Origin: a virus
Virus record (IMG/VR): IMGVR_UViG_3300037189_006242
Span: 1 to 22,402 of that record
Strand: one strand, 5' to 3'
Length of the DNA stretch: 22,402 nucleotides
The notes under the pieces are model-generated. The model made no database searches. It had not been told where the DNA came from and saw only the letters and a program-made list of their open reading frames with translations. Position numbers and translations under genes: made by a program. Shown one piece after another: positions 14,349-20,190 of this stretch. How positions within the stretch are numbered: position 1 is the first letter of the stretch; every line of letters begins with the position of its first letter.

Positions 14349-15046
14349 ATATTAACTGTTAATCGCTTTGCCCAATAGGGGCTTTTAGCTATAAACGGGT
14401 TGTTTAAATAATTTACATCATCTAAGATAGTATCAACATTTTTAACATATGTACCAAATACCCAGTGCTTAACTTTACGTTCTGTATCGCTCGTTAACAT
14501 AGCACTTAGGGGTGTTTGGTCGTATGTCTCACTAGGCTCTTCGCCATAGAACAAGTCTGTTCTAGGAACTGCACTAGTAACTACTATTATTTTCTTAACA
14601 TCTAAATGACGCTGTAGTTTTTGAACAGTCATTTTAAGATAGGCTAAATCTTCTAATTTAGCAGCAGTTTTGATAATATCCTCCATAGGATTGTCACTGT
14701 TTTGGTTTGCCCAACCATTAACTCCCATGATTGCAATCCCATCAATGATTGCTACATGTTGATGTAGCATACATACGCTTGGAATACTCTCGCATAACAT
14801 CATAAGTTCATTAGTTCTATTAGGAATACTATCCGTAGTTTCATATTCTAAGTCACCCGGGACATAAAATACTCCTTGATAGTGTTTTGACAGATGTACT
14901 AATACTTGTGCCACAGTTCTAATATTAGAACTGATGTTTCCTGCTAATATACAATATAAACTGGATGCTTTGTTTTCCCAATTGAAACTATCATTTGGGT
15001 TCAAATTTAGATCGCTGATTATATCAAACCCGATATCTTGTTGCAT
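14345..15046 (-). CDS. metallophosphoesterase-fold protein with lost metal site
   Basis: The 233-aa sequence has the calcineurin-like phosphoesterase layout: ISDLNLN (10-16), CILAGNIS (32-39), VFYVPGDLEYE (59-69), a mid-protein GIAIMGVNGWAN, VVTSAVPR (155-162) and WVFGTYVKNVD (195-205). Nearly every metal ligand is replaced: DxH became D12-L-N14, GD became G36-N37, GNH became G64-D65-L66, the H of THH became Ser158-Ala159, and GHxH became G198-T199-Y200-V201. Only D12 survives. The protein is thus probably a catalytically dead scaffold or binding protein. It is the last gene of the minus-strand operon, starting 3 bases after the preceding stop without a ribosome site, so it is probably coupled. 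Its end overlaps clpS. Confidence 0.75.
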   Translation of the reverse strand: MQQDIGFDIISDLNLNPNDSFNWENKASSLYCILAGNISSNIRTVAQVLVHLSKHYQGVFYVPGDLEYETTDSIPNRTNELMMLCESIPSVCMLHQHVAIIDGIAIMGVNGWANQNSDNPMEDIIKTAAKLEDLAYLKMTVQKLQRHLDVKKIIVVTSAVPRTDLFYGEEPSETYDQTPLSAMLTSDTERKVKHWVFGTYVKNVDTILDDVNYLNNPFIAKSPYWAKRLTVNI

Positions 15047-15049
15047 TGA

Positions 15050-15358
15050 TTATTTTGCGATTTTGATGTTTGGCTTTTTGGTAGTCTTAACTTTAGCTGC
15101 CTTTACCTTAGGTGCTTCTTCTTTGACAGTTTTAGCGACCTTCTTAGCAGCAGCCTTGACCTTAGGTGCTGCCGTCTTAGCTACAACTTCAACCTTAGCT
15201 ACAGTAGCTTTAGCTTCTACTGCGGCAACCTTTTCTCTAGCAGCATCCTCATCCTTAATTTTCTGCACAGCTTCTTGTAAAAGCATTTCTTCAAATTGCA
15301 AACTTACTGGTTTAGCATTGAAAAAAGTTTTAAGTGCATCGATAAACTTACTTAACAT
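15050..15358 (-). CDS. Lys/Ala-rich histone-like protein, 102 aa
   Basis: The first 45 residues are a helical domain (MLSKFIDALKTFFNAKPVSL, then QFEEMLLQEAVQKIKDEDAA). The rest is a low-complexity Lys/Ala/Val/Pro tail with AxKV/KVKAA repeats, resembling histone H1 and the AlgP/HU-type basic tails of bacteria. DNA or RNA binding by the tail is likely, but no specific family is established. A good AGGAGA site lies before the ATG. A late-type box AATAAATA on the minus strand lies 32 bases upstream. The neighbours are the degenerate phosphoesterase and the 356-aa protein. Confidence 0.75.
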   Translation of the reverse strand: MLSKFIDALKTFFNAKPVSLQFEEMLLQEAVQKIKDEDAAREKVAAVEAKATVAKVEVVAKTAAPKVKAAAKKVAKTVKEEAPKVKAAKVKTTKKPNIKIAK

Positions 15359-15389
15359 TATATTTCTCCTATAGTTGAATTTTCTATAG

Positions 15390-15397
15390 TATTTATT
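15390..15397 (-). promoter_or_regulatory. late promoter box AATAAATA (minus strand)
   Basis: Read on the minus strand it is AATAAATA, 32 bases before the histone-like gene ATG at 15358, with an AGGAGA ribosome site between. Spacing fits a T4-type late promoter. Confidence 0.5.
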
Positions 15398-15421
15398 GGA
15401 TTTTATATGGTTGGAAATTTA

Positions 15422-16492
15422 TTAGAATTTGGTAACGTTGCCGTCTTTATCTACCATCACAACGTCTTTAGTACCCTTCTTGCCGATACCTCGCTGTAGA
15501 GTAACTCCTAGTGGACGCAATCCTGCAATACCTAAGCTTCCGCCATTGCGTGTACTATCGTTTCGGATGAGCCATACCATAACGTGACTCTCTGGAATAT
15601 CGTCTACTCCGGCAATGACTGCGTGAGCATCGACAGTTACGTTTTCGCCGTCTTGAGTAAAGTGTTCAGGCTTGAAAGTTTGAATGACGATACCGCCCTC
15701 TGGGTTGATATCACTGCCGAAGATAGCAGACAATGCTTCCTCTTCGGTAGGTTCCATCACGATTTCTCTACTAAGTTCGTATACCGGGACAGTTGTTCCT
15801 CTTACATTTCTAGTACCAATTTGGTTGAGTTTAATGATACCTTCTTCTACTAGATTCTTGATGACTTCTTTCGCTCTAGCGCCAAACATATTGTCAGCAC
15901 TTTCCCAAACTTCGGCGTCAAGCTTCTTAATGCTGATAGGTAATGATTGACTATCGCTGTTTAGTACAACGTCTGCTTTTCTGCGACCTGCGGTACTTCT
16001 GCCTGCTACGTCTACTTCGGTGCAATCCTCAATAGAAAGTTGTTTTCCTCTAGGGTCAACGAAGGTTACGTTGGCTCTTCCGAATTTCTCAACCACACTC
16101 TGTAACAAACTAGCAAGTTCTAATTCATTAGCAACGCCTGCCGATTTATCGCCCTGCTTACCGGAGTCTTTTACTACGATTACGACTGGACTATCACTGA
16201 AAACAATACCGCCTAAGCTGCTTAAGCCAGGATCCTTCACGAAAGTAGGACCATGTTCTGGCATCTGTTTTTCTAGATATCCTAAAATTTCATCTAACAT
16301 CGATGCTCTGAATTCGTTTTTCTTTGCACCATTAGGAATCTGCACGATAACATTAATCTTGTTACCGCTAATCTTGAAGTCTTCGTAACCAGCGGAACGT
16401 AGAACAGTCTCTACATCATTCTTAGTTAAAGGTTTGGCAGCAGTTTGGTCAACATTTTCAACCAAATTACTTGCAAATTCATAATATCTCAT
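15422..16492 (-). CDS. unknown protein with nuclease-like fold motifs, 356 aa
   Basis: The ATG at 16492 (MRYYEFASNL) is preferred over a TTG at 16528, which is part of the -35 box of a promoter. The middle resembles a PD-(D/E)xK-type core: a helix with E123/E125 (ANELELASLLQSVVEKFG), RRKADVVLNSD with D174, and PISIKKLDAEVW, where K189 and K190 follow Ser187 in the place of the usual Asp/Glu. The catalytic E is thus substituted. The C-terminal third is Gly/Val-rich with no recognised domain. Function unknown; a virion- or DNA-associated role is possible. It heads the minus-strand operon and is divergent from clpP, 81 bases away. Confidence 0.7.
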   Translation of the reverse strand: MRYYEFASNLVENVDQTAAKPLTKNDVETVLRSAGYEDFKISGNKINVIVQIPNGAKKNEFRASMLDEILGYLEKQMPEHGPTFVKDPGLSSLGGIVFSDSPVVIVVKDSGKQGDKSAGVANELELASLLQSVVEKFGRANVTFVDPRGKQLSIEDCTEVDVAGRSTAGRRKADVVLNSDSQSLPISIKKLDAEVWESADNMFGARAKEVIKNLVEEGIIKLNQIGTRNVRGTTVPVYELSREIVMEPTEEEALSAIFGSDINPEGGIVIQTFKPEHFTQDGENVTVDAHAVIAGVDDIPESHVMVWLIRNDSTRNGGSLGIAGLRPLGVTLQRGIGKKGTKDVVMVDKDGNVTKF

Positions 16493-16499
16493 GTATAGT

Positions 16500-16528
16500 G
16501 TACTATCATTAAATGAACGGTGTGTCAA
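16500..16528 (-). promoter_or_regulatory. sigma70-type promoter, minus strand, leaderless geometry
   Basis: On the minus strand TTGACA (16528-16523), 17-base spacer, TAGTAC (16505-16500). Only 7 bases separate the -10 from the ATG at 16492, the same geometry as at the ligase. The -10 sits in a short dyad ATAGT-AC-ACTAT. The -10 is weaker than at the other promoters. Confidence 0.55.
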
Positions 16529-16542
16529 GCTGTTCGTTAATG

Positions 16543-16550
16543 TATTTATG
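16543..16550 (-). promoter_or_regulatory. late promoter box CATAAATA (minus strand)
   Basis: CATAAATA on the minus strand, 50 bases before the ATG at 16492. It is a second possible late promoter for the minus-strand operon. Confidence 0.45.
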
Positions 16551-16573
16551 ACAAGTTTTTGAAAAGGAAGAAT

Positions 16574-17161
16574 ATGAGCTTAGTTCCAATGGTGCTTGAA
16601 CAGACCTCACGCGGTGAGCGTTCATACGACATTTATTCCCGACTGCTTAAGGACCGTGTAATTTTGCTTGAGGGCGAAGTGCATGACCAAATGGCAAACC
16701 TTATTGTAGCACAATTGCTATATCTCGAAAGTGAGAATCCTGATGCAGACATTAGCCTTTACATCAATAGCCCAGGCGGCAGTGTTACTGCTGGTATGGC
16801 AATCTATGATACTATGCAGTTTGTAAGGCCCGATATTACTACTATCGTGATGGGTCAAGCTTGCTCAATGGGTTCGTTACTTGCTCAAGCAGGGGCTCCT
16901 GGTAAACGTAAGATGCTTCCTCATGCACGACATATGATTCACCAGCCCTCAGGCGGCGCACGTGGTCAGGCTACTGATATGGAAATTCAAGTTAAAGAAA
17001 TTCTTGCAATGAAGAAGTCATTGACTGAAATCTATGTCAATCATAATAGTGCTGGCAAGACATATGAACAGCTTATTGCTGACATGGAACGTGACTTCTT
17101 TATGAGTGCGCCAGAAGCACTTGCATATGGGCTTATTGATGAGGTAATCATCAAGCGTTAA
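16574..17161 (+). CDS. clpP: ClpP, ATP-dependent Clp serine protease
   Basis: A 195-aa ClpP with Ser98 in GQACSMGS, His123 in MIHQPSGG and Asp174 in MERDFFMS; the triad is complete. The sequence [11 protein letters not shown] and the GQATDMEI handle-region helix are intact. The ATG at 16574 has a GGAAGA ribosome site; the TTG at 16559 is rejected. The N-terminus [15 protein letters not shown] coincides with the mature E. coli N-terminus ALVPMVIEQ, so no propeptide is encoded. It should form the double-ring chamber that degrades substrates unfolded by ClpX or ClpA. It lies divergent from the minus-strand operon and has no clear promoter of its own. Confidence 0.97.
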   Translation: MSLVPMVLEQTSRGERSYDIYSRLLKDRVILLEGEVHDQMANLIVAQLLYLESENPDADISLYINSPGGSVTAGMAIYDTMQFVRPDITTIVMGQACSMGSLLAQAGAPGKRKMLPHARHMIHQPSGGARGQATDMEIQVKEILAMKKSLTEIYVNHNSAGKTYEQLIADMERDFFMSAPEALAYGLIDEVIIKR

Positions 17162-17175
17162 AATTATTTCTGCGT

Positions 17176-17183
17176 AATAAATA
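17176..17183 (+). promoter_or_regulatory. late promoter box AATAAATA
   Basis: AATAAATA lies 15 bases after the clpP stop and 32 bases before the ATG at 17208, with a GGGGAG ribosome site between. Confidence 0.5.
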
Positions 17184-17207
17184 CTACTTTAATAGGGGAG
17201 TAATGCC

Positions 17208-17402
17208 ATGAATTCATATCGTACAGTAACGAAGCAGGCGTCTCCCGGATCTAGTAAAGATGTAGTAAACATTTATCATAACGGTAAATTCAAAATTGCA
17301 TATCGCTATAAAGACTGGTCCGAAGAAGCTGTAGTCAAAGAACTTGATTTTCTTCGGATACGGTTTTCTGATAGTAACGGATATCTGATAGAAATAGGTT
17401 GA
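17208..17402 (+). CDS. hypothetical protein, 64 aa
   Basis: A GGGGAG ribosome site precedes the ATG. The small soluble protein is beta-rich (DVVNIYHNGKFKIAYRYKDW) with a short helix EEAVVKELDFLR. No family is recognised. Its TGA stop lies within the -35 box of the following promoter. Confidence 0.65.
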   Translation: MNSYRTVTKQASPGSSKDVVNIYHNGKFKIAYRYKDWSEEAVVKELDFLRIRFSDSNGYLIEIG

Positions 17403-17427
17403 CTCTACACTCATTTGGATGTAGAGT
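17399..17427 (+). promoter_or_regulatory. promoter TTGACT-N17-TAGAGT within 8-bp dyad
   Basis: TTGACT at 17399-17404, 17-base spacer, TAGAGT at 17422-17427. ACTCTACA (17402-17409) and TGTAGAGT (17420-17427) form a perfect inverted repeat spanning -35 to -10. The ATG at 17434 is 6 bases after the -10, so a leaderless mRNA is predicted. The same two hexamers occur at 19341. Confidence 0.7.
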
Positions 17428-17433
17428 TAATCT

Positions 17434-17697
17434 ATGGATAATGAAGATTTTTATCATAAGTGCGCTGAACTGCTGGGAGTTGACTATGACTGCCAGCCGT
17501 TCCCATGGACCCACTCTAACCGTACACGATGGAACAATCGTGCGCCGGGTTCTGGGCGTTATCCTGGCTTCGGTATCATTCGCAAGTTTGGTAATCAGAT
17601 ACATGTAGCATTGTCTAACCCTATCAGCCATCACGGTATCTATGATAGCGAGGAAGAGGTCCTAACTTTTTTGCAGAATTTGGATAAAAGTGGTTGA
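17434..17697 (+). CDS. hypothetical protein, 87 aa
   Basis: The frame has a stop at 17428, so the ATG at 17434 is the first possible start; it sits 6 bases after a -10 box and lacks a proper ribosome site. The protein is Trp/Arg/Pro-rich in the middle (PWTHSNRTRWNNRAPGSGRY) with a C-terminal helix SEEEVLTFLQNL. No family is recognised. Its stop is embedded in the next -35. Confidence 0.65.
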   Translation: MDNEDFYHKCAELLGVDYDCQPFPWTHSNRTRWNNRAPGSGRYPGFGIIRKFGNQIHVALSNPISHHGIYDSEEEVLTFLQNLDKSG

Positions 17698-17722
17698 CAT
17701 TAGTTACCCATTTTGCTATAAA
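17694..17722 (+). promoter_or_regulatory. sigma70-type promoter, near-duplicate of 7604 cassette
   Basis: TTGACA at 17694-17699, 17-base spacer, TATAAA at 17717-17722. TTGCTATA (17713-17720) and TATAGCAA (17727-17734) form a perfect 8-bp dyad ending at the AAGGAG ribosome site. The GTTACCCATTTTGCTATA stretch is shared with 7604. Confidence 0.85.
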
Positions 17723-17746
17723 GAGATATAGCAAGGAGATATTGAT

Positions 17747-18139
17747 ATGGCATTCACTTATAAAGCAAATCCTAAAGAACTCATTGGTAGGGAAGTGAAC
17801 GCAAGTTATTTGCGTGGAAACCGTAACTGGGTCACTAGTTACGGCAGTATCTCCAAATTTCTTAGTAATAACCGAGTTCGCTTAGTACACACAGATAACA
17901 GTTTTTCTGTCCGAGTGTTTCGAGAAGAATGGGGAATACTTACTTTTGATCCTCAGGCAGGTGATACTGTTTATGGGGATAGCAAGTGGAACGACCCTGA
18001 TCGTGCCGGACAGTATAAGTTTGGTGGAGATTGGTGGTGGGAAGGCATTGTTCAAGAAGTCCATGACGATTATGTAATTGTTAAACTTCCTGTTACAGGC
18101 CGACTATCCCGTCGTAAAAAAATTCGTCCTCACCCGTAA
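17747..18139 (+). CDS. hypothetical protein, 130 aa
   Basis: Started by a strong promoter and an AAGGAGA site. The protein is beta-rich and basic, with a distinctive GGDWWWEGIVQEVHDDYVIVKL strand region and a basic tail RLSRRKKIRPHP. The N-terminal LIGREVNASYLRGNRNWVTSYG followed by FLSNNRVRLVHTDN suggests a small SH3- or Tudor-like barrel repeated twice. This is an impression from the strand pattern. Function unknown. Confidence 0.7.
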   Translation: MAFTYKANPKELIGREVNASYLRGNRNWVTSYGSISKFLSNNRVRLVHTDNSFSVRVFREEWGILTFDPQAGDTVYGDSKWNDPDRAGQYKFGGDWWWEGIVQEVHDDYVIVKLPVTGRLSRRKKIRPHP

Positions 18140-18147
18140 CATTTCGG

Positions 18148-18176
18148 TTGACATGCCCATAAAACGGGTATATAGT
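18148..18176 (+). promoter_or_regulatory. sigma70-type promoter TTGACA-N17-TATAGT
   Basis: TTGACA at 18148-18153 and TATAGT at 18171-18176. The leader after it is identical over 24 bases (18178-18201) to that of the promoter at 19341 (19371-19394), including the CGGAG ribosome site. ACCCGT (18132-18137) and ACGGGT (18164-18169) form a wide inverted repeat across the -35. Confidence 0.85.
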
Positions 18177-18207
18177 GAATTATAAGCTGAGAAAACGGAG
18201 ATTGAAT

Positions 18208-18486
18208 ATGAATAAGTTTGAAACCCTCTCGCACTTCGTACTGACCCAAGCGGACAACGAAGAACTTAACACTCTCGTTGAATATATCAAGATGCGCCGT
18301 CAGCAGATTACTAAGTCTACTGTGCGCTCTGTGACAAAGGGTACTAAGGTCACCTTCACTGGTCGCACTGGCACTGTGTATAACGGTACTGTTATGGATG
18401 TGAAGATTAAGAACCTTGTCGTTGAAACGCAGCTTGGTCGCTATCGTGTCCCTGCTTCAATGGTCAAGATTGTTCAGGAGGCGTAA
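18208..18486 (+). CDS. small KOW/SH3-like protein, 92 aa
   Basis: The ATG at 18208 follows a CGGAG site; a GTG at 18175 lies in the promoter and is rejected. The N-terminal half is helical (NKFETLSHFVLTQADNEELN). The C-terminal half is a small barrel: VTKGTKVTFTGRTGTVYNGTVMDVKIKNLVVETQLGRYRVPASMVKIVQ, here split as GTKVTFTGRTGTVYNG and YRVPASMVKIV. This KOW-like pattern is frequent in small phage proteins. No specific role is known. The next ATG is one base after its stop. Confidence 0.75.
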   Translation: MNKFETLSHFVLTQADNEELNTLVEYIKMRRQQITKSTVRSVTKGTKVTFTGRTGTVYNGTVMDVKIKNLVVETQLGRYRVPASMVKIVQEA

Positions 18487-18487
18487 G

Positions 18488-18631
18488 ATGAAGTACTTGC
18501 TGATGATTGTTGGTATTCTTGTTTTGTGTGTCCCGGATGATGCTGGCTGGTTGCAGTTTGTGTTGCAGGGTGCTATCGGTCTTGCAATGTTTATTACTGG
18601 TGTTATTCTAACCCTTGAAGAGGATAAGTGA
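18488..18631 (+). CDS. tiny two-helix membrane protein, 47 aa
   Basis: Starts one base after the upstream stop. Residues 2-15 (KYLLMIVGILVLCV) and 24-43 (FVLQGAIGLAMFITGVILTL) are two likely membrane helices. The tail is acidic (EEDK). Function unknown. The next gene starts at 18633. Confidence 0.7.
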   Translation: MKYLLMIVGILVLCVPDDAGWLQFVLQGAIGLAMFITGVILTLEEDK

Positions 18632-18632
18632 A

Positions 18633-18866
18633 ATGAAAGATATTTTAAAAACAGTTTTTGATTATGTATTCAGCTTTGGGATGGTAATGTTCCTATTTTT
18701 TGTAGGATTCCTTCTTCTGATTGGTGGTATTGCTGAACAGACAAGTGCAACCCGTAAACAAACTTTGGCGCTTACCGAAGCCTGCTATGCTCAGGGAATG
18801 GTTCTCGTTCGCACTGATGCTGGTCAGCGTTGTGTTCTTCCCCAGTCACTCGTAAAGGTTAAGTAA
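18633..18866 (+). CDS. single-helix membrane protein, 77 aa
   Basis: The ATG at 18633 is preferred over a longer frame within the upstream gene. One strong membrane helix (about residues 11-33, FDYVFSFGMVMFLFFVGFLL) is followed by a soluble domain with two cysteines (ACYAQGMVLVRTDAGQRCVLP) that may pair in the periplasm. Function unknown. Confidence 0.7.
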   Translation: MKDILKTVFDYVFSFGMVMFLFFVGFLLLIGGIAEQTSATRKQTLALTEACYAQGMVLVRTDAGQRCVLPQSLVKVK

Positions 18867-18867
18867 A

Positions 18868-19311
18868 ATGGGTCTTGATATGTATCTCAATGCCGAGCGT
18901 TACCTGTGGAGTCACGAAGACGGTGACAAGCAGATTAGCGAAAACATCGGACAGCTTGTAGGATTGCCTACTGACGGTAAGGTAAAAACTATCACAGTTG
19001 AAGCTGGTTACTGGCGTAAGTCTAATCAAATTCATAACTGGTTTGTTGCTAATGTGCAGGAAGGCAAGGACGAATGCCAGGAAGCATATGTCAGTCGTGA
19101 ACAACTAACAGAGTTGCGTGAGGTTTGCCAAAAGATTCTTGACAATAACGAACTAGCTGAAAAGCTGCTTCCAACTGCATCAGGATTCTTCTTCGGCGGA
19201 ACCGAATATGACCAGTGGTACTTCAATGACATTGAAGAAACTATCAAGATTATTGATAACGCACTGTTGATGCCTAAACAATGGGATTTCAACTACCGTT
19301 CAAGCTGGTAA
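18868..19311 (+). CDS. conserved phage protein, MGLDMYL family, 147 aa
   Basis: Starts one base after the upstream stop. The N-terminal MGLDMYLNAERYLW, the middle EAGYWRKSNQIHNWFVANVQ and EGKDECQEAYVS, and the C-terminal SGFFFGGTEYDQWYFNDIEET make it recognisable as a conserved phage and bacterial protein family of unknown function (by memory). The invariant-looking YWRKxNxIHxWFV and FFFGxTxYDxWY segments suggest a small enzyme or binding site, but no reaction is known. It ends the 18148 operon. Confidence 0.8.
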   Translation: MGLDMYLNAERYLWSHEDGDKQISENIGQLVGLPTDGKVKTITVEAGYWRKSNQIHNWFVANVQEGKDECQEAYVSREQLTELREVCQKILDNNELAEKLLPTASGFFFGGTEYDQWYFNDIEETIKIIDNALLMPKQWDFNYRSSW

Positions 19312-19340
19312 AAAAAATCGTACCTGAGGTCACTTTTCGG

Positions 19341-19369
19341 TTGACTTCGGGTACCTTTTCGTGTAGAGT
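19341..19369 (+). promoter_or_regulatory. promoter TTGACT-N17-TAGAGT
   Basis: TTGACT at 19341-19346 and TAGAGT at 19364-19369, hexamers identical to 17399. CCTTTTC (19354-19360) can pair with GAAAA-C-GG (19384-19391) with one bulge, reaching the CGGAG ribosome site. Confidence 0.75.
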
Positions 19370-19400
19370 TAATTATAAGCTGAGAAAACGGAGACACACA

Positions 19401-19676
19401 ATGATCTACACTGTCAAGATTTATCGCTATGATCGTCGCTGCAAGAGCGGTGAACGCTTTGTCAACTCATATGACTTTGACCGCAAGGACAATGCTGCAA
19501 TGGATCGTGAAGTCAACGCTCTCCGTGGTGCTGGCTACTTTGACGATATGTTTCGCATTGAGTATGCTCCCAAATTCATCACTGTCAAGAACATCATGAG
19601 CGGCAAGGATGTGCAGATTGCTGCTGATACTCCTTGGAGCTGCCGCCCCGATTCCGAATCCTACTGGAGTGCATAA
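19401..19676 (+). CDS. hypothetical protein, 91 aa
   Basis: The ATG at 19401 follows the CGGAGA site; the frame extends further upstream but through the promoter. The protein has an IYTVKIYRYDRRCKSGERFV strand, a helix MDREVNALRGAG and a FITVKNIMSGKDVQ strand, ending SCRPDSESYWSA. No family is recognised. The next gene begins one base later. Confidence 0.7.
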   Translation: MIYTVKIYRYDRRCKSGERFVNSYDFDRKDNAAMDREVNALRGAGYFDDMFRIEYAPKFITVKNIMSGKDVQIAADTPWSCRPDSESYWSA

Positions 19677-19677
19677 G

Positions 19678-19860
19678 ATGGTTAAAGATATCAACGAAGC
19701 AAACCGTATCGTAGGTAAGATGGCTAAGGAGCGTTATCGTTCCAGCGATGAAGTGCTTGCCGAATTCATGCGTTATCAGAAAGAAGGTGAGTGTCAGCAT
19801 TTTTGGCCTGACGAAAATACTGCCTGCAGGATGCTGTTGCGTATCGGAGTGCCGGTATAA
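19678..19860 (+). CDS. small helical hypothetical protein, 60 aa
   Basis: Starts one base after the preceding stop and ends in a TAATG overlap with the next ORF. Highly helical and charged (INEANRIVGKMAKERYRSSD) with two cysteines (C39 and C49) near an acidic-aromatic HFWPDE. Function unknown. Confidence 0.65.
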   Translation: MVKDINEANRIVGKMAKERYRSSDEVLAEFMRYQKEGECQHFWPDENTACRMLLRIGVPV

Positions 19861-19970
19861 TGGGCGGGCTGTTCGTAGTATTAGTTACATGGGTACTCAA
19901 AGATGAAATCAGTAATTGGTTATCAGACGCAGTTGCCGAAGGCATCCGTCGTAGTAAAAAGGAAAAGTAA
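19860..19970 (+). CDS. 36-aa single-helix small protein
   Basis: The ATG overlaps the upstream TAA (TAATG). The predicted product begins with a short hydrophobic stretch (GGLFVVLVTWVL) followed by an amphipathic, Lys/Arg-rich tail ending RRSKKEK. Its contiguous position between two coupled genes supports it. Function unknown. Confidence 0.55.
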   Translation: MGGLFVVLVTWVLKDEISNWLSDAVAEGIRRSKKEK

Positions 19971-19971
19971 A

Positions 19972-20187
19972 ATGGAAGACTTGTTTAAGCTGATCGGGCT
20001 GATTGTTGCCAGTGTTGTGGTGGCCGTAGTCGTTGGGTTATTGTTCAGTCTCCCTGTCATGTGGCTTTGGAATGCTGCTTTGGTTCCTGCTATTCCGGGA
20101 ATTAAGACCATCGGATGGCTCCAAGCGTGGGGTATCTTGATGCTGTGTGGATTCTTGTTCAAGCCTATGACCAATAGTAAGGACTAA
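19972..20187 (+). CDS. two-helix membrane protein, 71 aa
   Basis: The ATG at 19972 is one base after the previous stop. Helix 1 is around residues 7-32 (LIGLIVASVVVAVVVGLLFSL) and helix 2 around 45-65 (IKTIGWLQAWGILMLCGFLF). The LPVMWLWNAALVPAIPGIK loop and WLQAWGILML segment are similar to a widespread small membrane protein of phages and bacteria (recollection). A role in membrane targeting is possible; unknown. Confidence 0.75.
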   Translation: MEDLFKLIGLIVASVVVAVVVGLLFSLPVMWLWNAALVPAIPGIKTIGWLQAWGILMLCGFLFKPMTNSKD

Positions 20188-20190
20188 GAA

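Noticed and set aside
16493-16528. TTG at 16528 as start of the minus-strand 356-aa gene
   Set aside because: The TTG is the first half of the TTGACA -35 box; the extra residues (THRSFNDSTLY) have no support.
17399-17608. Alternative 69-aa ORF overlapping the 87-aa gene
   Set aside because: It starts at a TTG in the -35, has no ribosome site and conflicts with the better-supported ORF at 17434.
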